NCBI GenBank assembly: GCA_016235455.1
Contig: JACRKZ010000073.1
Coordinates: forward strand, 1 to 64,000
Direction of reading: 5' to 3'
From: Armatimonadota bacterium
GTDB lineage: Bacteria > Armatimonadota > UBA10988
DNA: 64,000 nt
Shown here: positions 44,801 through 51,581 of the stretch, in pieces
Position numbering within the stretch: the first letter of the stretch is position 1
Layout of the letters: every line of letters starts with the position of its first letter
Notes under the pieces: model-generated
What the model was told of the DNA's origin: nothing
Databases searched by the model: none
The model's input: only the letters and a program-made list of their open reading frames with translations
Made by a program: the position numbers and the translations under genes

Positions 44801-44928
44801 ACGGCACCAACCACCTCGCCCTGATGGGGCAGGTAGCAGGGGAAACCGAACCACCTCGCCAGCGCGTCGTCCAGTTCGGTGGCGTCAAGGCTCAAGCGCG
44901 CCAGGGCGGCCTGTGCCTCGCTGGCCAT
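41863..44928 (-). CDS. recQ: RecQ-family ATP-dependent DNA helicase, zinc site lost, extended C-terminus
   Basis: RecQ unwinds DNA in repair and recombination. Helicase motifs are intact: PTGSGKSLCFQLPAL (I), SPLIALMKDQ, VDEAHCISQWGHDFRPDY (II), LTATAT, and the motif V/VI region (GMGIDKSEVRFVIH, YYQEAGRAGRDG). The zinc-binding cysteines are missing: where others have CRRxxLLxYFGE...CGxCDxC, this has SRRRFLLGYFGD followed by EEPDPLQ. After the winged helix come two HRDC-like domains (about 640-715 and 730-805), a helix-turn-helix segment (RMIRRGHTLDEAAREAGVTIAR) and a C-terminal stretch of about 120 residues of unknown fold. At 1021 residues it exceeds E. coli RecQ (about 610). An inverted repeat precedes it. 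Confidence 0.95.
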   Translation of the reverse strand: MASEAQAALARLSLDATELDDALARWFGFPCYLPHQGEVVGAVLRGEDRLVVRPTGSGKSLCFQLPALELPPLTLVVSPLIALMKDQVESLNQRWPGAAACINSAMGADEQRRALSDAVTGRVKLLYVAPERFRLSGFRRRLREVCIQRFVVDEAHCISQWGHDFRPDYLLMGEVLEDLGQPPLVALTATATLDVQDDIAKQLGRPDLPRAVSGFNRPNLTFEIRYAPTEDGKLLQLDRLLDEMPGSGIIYSGTRKAAEGLAQHIGERTHRPTVFYHAGLPAGERSAAQDLFMSHPDAIVVATNAFGMGIDKSEVRFVIHWTMPGSIEAYYQEAGRAGRDGQPARCIMLYHPTDAGLQYWFIEHEEMGAEQLRATLEALRHGARSLNEAAQDASLSDTQARGAIDYLERLGLVDDFGVDDGTGRYTLRPGQLASRDVDRFVELQHQRRRLRESQVGAMVRYCETAPSRRRFLLGYFGDPEEPDPLQMAADDPEPAVDPATTPAETEVARTILTTVGAARHGLGRVRLGGILSGSKARTVEPWARNLPTYGQLKAWPTKTVLDAIDNLVLDGWLKPINGDKPVMALTRHGRAALADEARPIALPCLRPAHGAPQPTPADDLSVDDEALHERLRVWCRDQAAEDGVPPFMVLSKRALAELAQCRPRRLADLERINGIGPRKIELYGEAILELLREPAPSSVPPAAAPPPPPEDHQLTAEEMTLFEQLRAWRTQRSRDEGVPARTICADRLLRLLCRHRPDTVQSMGALSGAGPAFAERHGASLLPVLLAWAEQTQPHEMPTAPLPAATAAPPSDPFEAGVRMIRRGHTLDEAAREAGVTIARLNTHVMALLDRGDIDCAELLGDEAHRRILAALEVEPERPLHLVRAALGDGTSLAAIRWVKQSLAPAAEPAPEPADAGEVVALAGPWSRGWRLTGTASVEAVLPVLSAQPVALAGAVSCQAADELLVALSRRLGWPVCFDIAAHPDRWAAPLLLVGGLADVTALAGQVRATGLAPCLALVIG

Positions 44929-44970
44929 GTACGGATCCTCCCAACGCTTTGTTCAAAGCGGAGCATGCAG

Positions 44971-45051
44971 ATGACCATGGAGCACAGCCGCCCGCGACCG
45001 CGCGCGACGAGTCGACCAACGCACAGCCGACGGCGGCTGTGCTCCATGGTC
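44971..45051. repeat. Perfect 22-bp inverted repeat with 37-nt loop
   Basis: The arms are 44971-44992 and 45030-45051, identical as inverted copies, beginning ATGACCATGG at the left. A nested alternative pairs CACAGCCG at 45020-45027 with CGGCTGTG in the right arm. It fills the space between the epimerase stop and recQ start. No T run, no transposase nearby. It may be a mobile miniature or REP-type element or a regulatory hairpin. Confidence 0.8.
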
Positions 45052-45067
45052 ATTCGCGCAGGCGACC

Positions 45068-46120
45068 TTAGTGCTTCCTCAGCAGCCACTTGACCACGCC
45101 GAGAATGCCCTGACGCCAGGCCACGCGGTGGGTGATGCCCGTGGCGCCGGCGATCTCCGCCTTGTGCTCCAGGTACCACTGGTAGCTGCGGATCAGTGCG
45201 TCGGCGTTGGAATACTTGGGATTCCAGCCCAGTTGGGACTCGATCTTCTCGGTGGAGACAAACGAATCCGTGTCGGCCGTGCCGTACACCCACTTGTACA
45301 GCGGCGACAGGCGCAGCACTTCAGCCACGCGCAGGAAGAGCTTGACACCGGGCGCCCAAGTGCCCATGACGCGCGCGCCGTTGCCCGCGTAGTCGCACAG
45401 CGCGCCAACGTCCTCGTTGACGGTGCGGAAGTCCTTGGCGCCGACATTGAACGTATCGTTGACCTTGTCGAGCGGGCCGCTCAGGCCGAGCCAGATGGCC
45501 TGCACGAGGTCGCATACCTCAAGCAACTGGTAGCGGTTGGTGCCCGGTCCGATGACCGGAATGCGGCAGCCGCTCTCCACCCAGTCGTAGAGGATCTGGA
45601 ACACGCCCAGCCGGGCCGTGCCGATGAACGTCTTGGGTCGGATGACGCAGACCACCAGGCCCTTGTGCCGCCAGCCGGCGCACAGCTCTTCCGCGGCGAT
45701 CTTGGTCTCGCCGTACGGGCCGACACCAACCATCGGATCGGTCTCGTAGAGCGGGTGCTTGTCGGGCACGCCGTAGACGGCGGTGGACGAGATCTGCACC
45801 ATGCGCTGTACGCCGGCGTCGACGCAGGCCTGCAGCACGTTGCGTGTGCCGTCCACATTCACCGTGTAGATGTCTTCACGCTTCCACAGCGGCAGCGCCG
45901 CGGCGCCGTGCACCACCATGTCGGGCTTGTGCGCCGCGAACACCTCGGCCAGGCGGTCCTCATCGCGAATGTCGCCTTGCTCGTAGATTGTGCCGTCGGG
46001 ATACTCGGCCAGCTCCGCCGGCACGAGATCGAAGAGCACGAACTCGATCTCCTTGTCCCGCAGGTCGTTGGCGATGTGGTAGCCCAGGAACCCGGATCCA
46101 CCGGTGATCAGCAACTTCAC
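45068..46120 (-). CDS. NAD-dependent epimerase/3-beta-HSD-like dehydrogenase
   Basis: An extended short-chain dehydrogenase of 350 residues: LLITGGSGFLGYHIANDLRD at the N-terminus, SSTAVYGVPDKHPL and the YGETK catalytic pair, then VIRPKTFIGTAR. The C-terminus, with IPVIGPGTNRYQLLEVCDLV, resembles nucleoside-diphosphate-sugar and sterol-type epimerases; exact substrate unknown. The track start is in a Pro/Arg-rich leader; GTG 46120 with GAGGAGAG upstream is much better supported. It lies 13 nt after the lipoprotein gene. Confidence 0.88.
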   Translation of the reverse strand: MKLLITGGSGFLGYHIANDLRDKEIEFVLFDLVPAELAEYPDGTIYEQGDIRDEDRLAEVFAAHKPDMVVHGAAALPLWKREDIYTVNVDGTRNVLQACVDAGVQRMVQISSTAVYGVPDKHPLYETDPMVGVGPYGETKIAAEELCAGWRHKGLVVCVIRPKTFIGTARLGVFQILYDWVESGCRIPVIGPGTNRYQLLEVCDLVQAIWLGLSGPLDKVNDTFNVGAKDFRTVNEDVGALCDYAGNGARVMGTWAPGVKLFLRVAEVLRLSPLYKWVYGTADTDSFVSTEKIESQLGWNPKYSNADALIRSYQWYLEHKAEIAGATGITHRVAWRQGILGVVKWLLRKH

Positions 46121-46133
46121 GACGTCTCTCCTC

Positions 46134-47348
46134 TTAGCTGTGGCCTGACTTCTGCTTGGCGGCCGGGGTGGGCGGCGTGGCCGAACCGGTGGACGCGCTC
46201 TCGGCGGCCGGCGGGGCACTCTTGGCGCTACCGCCGGCCGGGGCCGCGCCCTCGGCGGGCGTGCTGGACTCGGCGGGCGGCGGGGCGCTCTGAGCCGTCG
46301 CGGCGGCCGCGGGCGGCGCGATGACCTTGGCCAACTCGGTCAGGCTGGCGGCCAGGCGGTCGTTGTTGCGCTTGGCCGAGGCCCAGTTGCCTCGACCCAG
46401 GGCGTCGGCCAGCCAGCGGCGCGACACCTCCAGCAGGTCCATGGCCTCCAGCGCCGTGGTGTCGCTCAGCGCGATGACCAACTCCTGCAGCCGCTTGCGG
46501 GCCTGCAACGCGTTGCGGCCCAGCAGGTCGCTGACAATCGCCACCTGCGCGGCCATGCCCGCCGGGTCGGTGAGCGACACCGCCGGCATGGCGCCGGCAT
46601 CGCTGGCGGCGGGGTCGGCTTCGGTCAGCGAACTGGCCGGCTCCTTGGCGCCCGCGGCCGGCAGCGCGCTGTCCGACTTGGCGGTGGGCTGCGGCAGCAT
46701 CTCCAGCGCGCGGCGCAGATGCTCCTGCGCGGTCTTGACCGCGGCGGCCTCGGTGGTGGCATCGGTCACGCTGTACAGCGCGCCGAGCGCGTAGTTGACC
46801 TCGTCCCAGGCAGGCTCGCTGGCCAGGTTGGCGCGAATGGCTTCGAGCGCGGTGCCCAGCAGCGCCAGGTGGGTGGCGGCGCGCAGCGCGTCGTGGTTGG
46901 TCACCTGACCGGCCAGGTGCCGCTGGTGCGACATGGCGGCGGTGAGCCAGCCGTTACGCCGCTCGGTCTGGGCGGCGCGGAAGGCTTCGGCCTCGGCTCG
47001 GCGCTTGGCGCCGCCGGCGGTCAGCGCGGCCTGATCGAGCGCGGCGCGGCTGGCGCCGAGGAGCGCGTCCGCGGCACCTTCGGTGCTGGTCGGCTCTTTG
47101 GCGTCGGCCTTGGTCTCGCTGTCGCTCTTGGCCGACTCGGTCGCCTTGGCGGGCTCCGCAGCTTTGGCCGCGGGCGCTGGCGGCGGCGGGGGCGGGGGCG
47201 TGGCGCTCGCCGTGGTGACCGGGGCGACGGCGGGCGGCGGCGGCGCTCCCTTCTTGGCCTGCTCCAGGCTGCCCTGTCGGATCTCACACCCGGCCAACAG
47301 CCAGCAGGTGAGACACGCCGCGATGAGACCCCATTGCCGCACGATCAT
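46134..47348 (-). CDS. Predicted lipoprotein, Ala/Pro-rich
   Basis: A 404-residue exported lipoprotein: signal segment MIVRQWGLIAACLTCW and lipobox LLAGC, then a Pro-rich spacer (ATPPPPPPPAPAA), a charged KSDSETKADAKEPT region, and a helical middle with possible coiled-coil segments (about 95-330). The C-terminus is low complexity with Ser, Ala and Pro. I recognise no family. ATG 47348 is preferred over the track start because it opens exactly on the signal sequence. A promoter with TATACT lies upstream. The gene is 13 nt upstream of the epimerase, likely in one transcript. Confidence 0.82.
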   Translation of the reverse strand: MIVRQWGLIAACLTCWLLAGCEIRQGSLEQAKKGAPPPPAVAPVTTASATPPPPPPPAPAAKAAEPAKATESAKSDSETKADAKEPTSTEGAADALLGASRAALDQAALTAGGAKRRAEAEAFRAAQTERRNGWLTAAMSHQRHLAGQVTNHDALRAATHLALLGTALEAIRANLASEPAWDEVNYALGALYSVTDATTEAAAVKTAQEHLRRALEMLPQPTAKSDSALPAAGAKEPASSLTEADPAASDAGAMPAVSLTDPAGMAAQVAIVSDLLGRNALQARKRLQELVIALSDTTALEAMDLLEVSRRWLADALGRGNWASAKRNNDRLAASLTELAKVIAPPAAAATAQSAPPPAESSTPAEGAAPAGGSAKSAPPAAESASTGSATPPTPAAKQKSGHS

Positions 47349-47380
47349 TGCCAGGCTCTCCGCCTTCCCAAACTGCGCCG

Positions 47381-47410
47381 AGTATAGCATCCCGTTCCGG
47401 CTACGGTCTA
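47381..47410 (-). promoter_or_regulatory. Promoter for the lipoprotein-epimerase transcript
   Basis: On the minus strand TAGACC, 18 nt, TATACT, about 33 nt upstream of the lipoprotein ATG. The -10 is strong. The rest of the 265-nt divergent gap (47349-47613) holds no gene that I can support. Confidence 0.55.
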
Positions 47411-47613
47411 GCCGGGTGCGCGCGGCGTAGGGCGTAGCCAACTGCGTTGGCTCTGGCGTGGGGCGAGCGTGCCGCGGTATGTCGTGTTCGCCGGGCCGGC
47501 GGCGACAAGGGCGGCGGGACGTGGCGCGGCCCCTCTGCTCGCCTCGCGCCTCGCGCGCGTCCTTGACCGGCCGGCTGCAACGGGGCACCCTGATAGCGAG
47601 CAGGGAACCAAGC

Positions 47614-48732
47614 ATGACCATCGACACCGACCGCGTGCGCCAGACTCTGGTGCAGCTCTTCGAGACGCCTTCGTACGCCCGCGCCGAGGCCGGCGTGGCC
47701 GCCGTCGTCAGTGCGCGCCTGGCCGAGCTGGGCCTGGCCGTGGAGTCCGACGACTGCCATCTGCGCATCGGTGGCGACTGCGGCAACCTACTATCCCGCG
47801 TGCCCGGCACCGCCGATGGGCCGACGCTGCTGTTCAACAGTCACTTGGACACAGTGGAGCCGACCGACGGCCTGCGGCTGACCATCGAGGAGGACGCCAT
47901 CCGCACCGACGGCACCACCGTGCTGGGTGGCGACGACAAGGCCGGCGTGGCAGCTATCCTGTGCGGAGTCGAGGCGGTGTTGCGGGCCGGGCTGCCGCAT
48001 CCGCCGCTGGAACTGCTGTTCACCGTGCAGGAGGAGATCGGCCTGTTCGGCGCCAAGGCGGTCGACCCCGCCTGGCTCGCGGCCAAGGTCGGCTTCGTGC
48101 TCGACCATGGCGTGCCCGTCGGCCAGATGGTCGTCTCGGCGCCCAGCCAGACCACGCACGAGATCGTCTTCCGCGGCCGCGCCGCCCATGCCGGCGTGGA
48201 GCCCGAGAAGGGCATCAACGCCATCGCCTGCGCCGCCGACGCCATCGGGCGGCTGCATCAGGGCCGCATCGACCACGAAACGACATGCAATGTCGGCGTG
48301 ATCAGCGGCGGCCGCGCCACCAACATCGTGCCCGAAGAGTGCCGGCTCAAGGCCGAGGTGCGCAGTCGCGACCAGGCCAAGCTCGAGGCGCAGGTGGCCC
48401 ATCTGCGCGAGTGCTGCGAGGCGGCGGCTGAGGCGTTCGGCTGCGAACTGCGCTTTGGTCGTGAGGAGGCTTATCGCGCCTTCCGCATCGACCCCGACGA
48501 GCCCGTCGGCCGGCTGGCCGCGGCCGGAGTGCGCGCCGCGGGACTGGAGCCGGCCTGGGCCGACGGCGGTGGTGGCAGCGACGCCAACGTGTTCTGCGCG
48601 GCGGGACCGCGCTGCGTGGTCATGGCTTGCGGCGAGCGCGAAGTGCATACGCACCGCGAGTACGTGCTGGTCAGCGATGTCGTGGCCGCGGCGCGGGTCG
48701 TGGCAGGCATCATCACCGCGGCGGCCATGTAA
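47614..48732 (+). CDS. M20 metallopeptidase (peptidase T-like)
   Basis: A 372-residue zinc peptidase of family M20, near peptidase T and Bacillus YqjE-like enzymes. Metal and catalytic residues appear in LLFNSHLDTVEP, TTVLGGDDKAGVAAI, FTVQEEIGLFGAKAV, FVLDHG and HTHREYV, with the dimerisation insert in the middle. It would cleave small peptides, probably in the cytoplasm since no signal peptide is visible. The track ORF starts upstream in a GC-rich antisense-like stretch; ATG 47614 gives a normal N-terminus. Confidence 0.92.
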   Translation: MTIDTDRVRQTLVQLFETPSYARAEAGVAAVVSARLAELGLAVESDDCHLRIGGDCGNLLSRVPGTADGPTLLFNSHLDTVEPTDGLRLTIEEDAIRTDGTTVLGGDDKAGVAAILCGVEAVLRAGLPHPPLELLFTVQEEIGLFGAKAVDPAWLAAKVGFVLDHGVPVGQMVVSAPSQTTHEIVFRGRAAHAGVEPEKGINAIACAADAIGRLHQGRIDHETTCNVGVISGGRATNIVPEECRLKAEVRSRDQAKLEAQVAHLRECCEAAAEAFGCELRFGREEAYRAFRIDPDEPVGRLAAAGVRAAGLEPAWADGGGGSDANVFCAAGPRCVVMACGEREVHTHREYVLVSDVVAAARVVAGIITAAAM

Positions 48733-48807
48733 CGGAACATCGGCCGCTTTTCGACCGTCTTCATGCCCGTCTAGCGACGATGACGTATGAGACGGGAGAT
48801 GCGGGTG

Positions 48808-50793
48808 ATGAGCAGCTTGGGCATTCGGGGCTTGGCGCGACTGGCGTGTGCGGTGGTCTTGATGGCCGCGAGCGCGGCGCCCGCGCAGAAGTTCGACAAG
48901 CCGTTCCACACCGTGGTCGTCCTGCCGGCCACCACGACCAGCAAGTCCGACCGCATGGCGCCCTGGACGCTCGGCTGGCAGTACCTGATCCAGGAGCGGC
49001 TGCGCGAGTTCCCGGGCATTGACGTGCCGCGCCTGCAGAGCCAGTCGGACTTTGTGGACCAGTGGCAGGCCGGCACGCTGGACGTGACCAAGATGGCCGT
49101 GCGCGACCAGATCGCCAAGGCCTTCGGCGCCGACCTGATCGTGGCTCCGGCCATCGTCGCGGGCCCGCCGGAGTGGGCGGTCAAGATCGATCTCATCGAT
49201 ACCAAGGTCGGGCCAGAGCCGCGCGAACTGGCCACCGCCAAGGGCGCGCTGCCCACCTCCGTGGTCGACAGCGCGGCGGTGGCCATCCTCAAGGCAGTCT
49301 TCGCCGAGGACAACATCACCCTCGAGCCCTGGAGCGCGGCAACCGCCGTGGCCGGCGCGGCGCCGGTGGACATTCCCGCCGCGGCGGTCAGCCAGTTTGT
49401 GGCCACGTTCAGCCTGTGGCCGTACACCGAGAAGGCCGACGCCGGCAAGGGCAAGCTCGACCAGGCGCTGTTGAGCATGGAGGCCCTGGCGCGCGGCGGC
49501 TCTCCGCTGTGGCTGATGTACCAGCGGGCCGCCATGTGCACCATTGCCGCCGGCAAGCCCCAGTTGGGCCTGGCCGGCCTGCAGAACTGGGCCGGACGCG
49601 AGACGCGGGGCACTCGCTCTCACCTGCTGGTGGGCCAGCTCCAGGTTGCCTCGGGCAACGACGCTGCTGCCGCGCCCGAACTCCTGCAAGCCGCCAACAA
49701 CTCGCGCGGGTCCATCCCCGCGGTGACCGCTCTGGCCGGGTGCCTCAAGCACATGGGCCAGCCCGCCGCGGCGCTGGCGCAGTATGACGCCGCCGCCACC
49801 ATGTGGCCCAACGTACTGCCCTTCCAGATGGCGCGCGGGCAACTGGCGCTGGACAACGAGCAGCCCGAGCTGGCGCTGCGGGCCTTTCGCGCGGCGACCC
49901 AGTTGGCGCCGGGCAACCGCGCCGCCCTGCTCGGCCTGGCCAAGGCGCAGGTCGCCACCGGTCGACCGGCCGACGCCGTACTCACCGCCGCCGAGTTGCT
50001 CAAGGGCACGCCCGACGACCCGGCTGTGCTGGAGATCAGCGCCAACGCCGCGCTGGCTGCCGGCCAGTGGGATGTCGCCATCGCCTCGGCGACCAAGCTG
50101 GTCGCGCTGCCGGAGTCCAAAGTCGAAGCGCTGGTGGTGCTCGGTCGCGCCAACTATGGCAAGCAGGACTGGCCGGCCGCCATGGCCGCACTGGGCCGCG
50201 CCTGCAAGAAGCTCCCCAAGGATATCGATCTGGTGCGCACGTTGAGCTCGGCCTGTGTGCTGGGCGGCAAGCCCGAAGAGGCCGTGGCGGCGTTGACTGC
50301 CGCGCTGGCCGCCATCGAGGATTCCAAGCGGCCCGGCCTGCAAGTGGACCTGGCGTCGGCGCAGTTCTACGCCGGTCAACTCGACCCGGCGCTGGCCACG
50401 GCCCGCGAATCTCTCAAGGCTTCGCCCAATCAGCCCGCCGCGCGCTTCCTTGAGGCGCGGCTGCTGGTCTACAAGCTGCAGTATGCCGAGGCCATCAAGG
50501 CCGAGGAGACCGCGCTCGGCCTGGCCGGCGCCAACGGCGCGCCCTTGCAGGCCGCCGTGGCCGACCTCGAGGGTGATGTGAAGGCTTCGCCCGCGCTCGA
50601 CGGCGCCAAGCTTGTGCTCGGCTACCTGTACGAAGCCGCTGGCCGCGCCAAGGATGCCCGCCAGCTGTACCGCAGCTACGAGCTGAGCCCCAAGGCCGAC
50701 GCCGCGCTCAAGACCTGGGCGCAGGAGCGCATGAAGCAGATCGATAACCCGCGCGCGGTAGGCCAGCGGCCCGGCACGCCACGCCCGATCTAG
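48808..50793 (+). CDS. Secreted TPR-repeat protein
   Basis: A 661-residue exported protein. The hydrophobic start MSSLGIRGLARLACAVVLMAASAAPA is a signal peptide. The first 200 residues resemble a periplasmic nucleotide- or ligand-binding-like domain (FHTVVVLPATTTSKSDR), and the rest is a chain of tetratricopeptide repeats (LGCLKHMGQPAAALAQYDAA, ALLGLAKAQVATGRPADAV and more). GGGAG 9 nt upstream favours ATG 48808; two in-frame ATGs upstream (48787, 48799) are possible. Function unknown; TPRs suggest partner binding in the envelope. Confidence 0.82.
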   Translation: MSSLGIRGLARLACAVVLMAASAAPAQKFDKPFHTVVVLPATTTSKSDRMAPWTLGWQYLIQERLREFPGIDVPRLQSQSDFVDQWQAGTLDVTKMAVRDQIAKAFGADLIVAPAIVAGPPEWAVKIDLIDTKVGPEPRELATAKGALPTSVVDSAAVAILKAVFAEDNITLEPWSAATAVAGAAPVDIPAAAVSQFVATFSLWPYTEKADAGKGKLDQALLSMEALARGGSPLWLMYQRAAMCTIAAGKPQLGLAGLQNWAGRETRGTRSHLLVGQLQVASGNDAAAAPELLQAANNSRGSIPAVTALAGCLKHMGQPAAALAQYDAAATMWPNVLPFQMARGQLALDNEQPELALRAFRAATQLAPGNRAALLGLAKAQVATGRPADAVLTAAELLKGTPDDPAVLEISANAALAAGQWDVAIASATKLVALPESKVEALVVLGRANYGKQDWPAAMAALGRACKKLPKDIDLVRTLSSACVLGGKPEEAVAALTAALAAIEDSKRPGLQVDLASAQFYAGQLDPALATARESLKASPNQPAARFLEARLLVYKLQYAEAIKAEETALGLAGANGAPLQAAVADLEGDVKASPALDGAKLVLGYLYEAAGRAKDARQLYRSYELSPKADAALKTWAQERMKQIDNPRAVGQRPGTPRPI

Positions 50794-50828
50794 AAGGAGG
50801 TCCGGCGCCAGAGGCCAACCAGGGCCCC

Positions 50829-51569
50829 ATGAACGAGCCCTGGTACGAGACTTACTTTGGCGCCGACTACCTGAGCATCTACCGCTTGGCCGACACGGCC
50901 GAGCAACTGGCCCTGCTGGAGGGTCTGCTGGCCCCCTTCGCCGGGGGCCGCATCCTTGATCTGCCTTGCGGCCACGGCCGGCACTCGGTGCCGCTGGCCC
51001 AGCGCGGGTTCCAGATGGTCGGAGTCGACCTGAGCTCGGTCTTCCTCAATGTGGCGCTGAGCGCGGCACGCGCGGCGCGGACTCCGGCCCGGTTCGCACG
51101 CGGCGATATGCGCGCCATGCCGGTGGGCACCGACTCGGTTGATGCCGCCATCTGCATGTTCACCAGCCTGGGCTACTTCGACTCTGACGACCAGCATCTG
51201 GGCGTACTGCGCGAGTTTGCACGCGTGGTCCGCCCGGGTGGCGCGCTGGTGCTCGACCTGGCCAACATCGACGCTGTTCGCGCCCAAGCCGACAGTGCGC
51301 ACTGGACCAAGGACGGGGTCGAGGTCAGCTCCCACTACAGCTTCGATGAATCCGCCAAGCGCGCCCGGACCGAACGCCTGGTTACCTTCGCCGACGGTCG
51401 CACCGCACACTATGAGAGCAGTGTCCGGCTTTTCGAGGAAGCCGAGATCCTTGATCTGCTGAGCGCGGCCGGCTGGCGGGTGTCGGAGCAGCTCGGCAGC
51501 TACGCCGGCGGGTCCGTCTCGCCGCGGCTGCCGCGGCGCATCCTGGTCTGCTGGCTGGCCGCGGTTTAG
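50829..51569 (+). CDS. Class I SAM-dependent methyltransferase
   Basis: A 246-residue cytoplasmic methyltransferase. The SAM-binding motif I is GGRILDLPCGHGRHSVPLAQRG, post-I is MVGVDLSS and motif II is VDAAICMFTSLGYFDS, in the order of the YafE/UbiE-type family. The substrate is not apparent. An AAGGAGG lies about 30 nt upstream of the ATG, further than usual, and may mark an earlier start codon lost to view. It sits between the TPR gene and the CHASE2 kinase. Confidence 0.88.
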   Translation: MNEPWYETYFGADYLSIYRLADTAEQLALLEGLLAPFAGGRILDLPCGHGRHSVPLAQRGFQMVGVDLSSVFLNVALSAARAARTPARFARGDMRAMPVGTDSVDAAICMFTSLGYFDSDDQHLGVLREFARVVRPGGALVLDLANIDAVRAQADSAHWTKDGVEVSSHYSFDESAKRARTERLVTFADGRTAHYESSVRLFEEAEILDLLSAAGWRVSEQLGSYAGGSVSPRLPRRILVCWLAAV

Positions 51570-51581
51570 GATTTTGTAACC

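Noticed and set aside
44929-45067. CRISPR or transposon end in the recQ gap
   Set aside because: A single inverted repeat, no spacers or direct repeats, and no transposase or target-site duplication visible.
47791-50379. 862-residue minus-strand ORF
   Set aside because: Antisense to the M20 peptidase and TPR genes.
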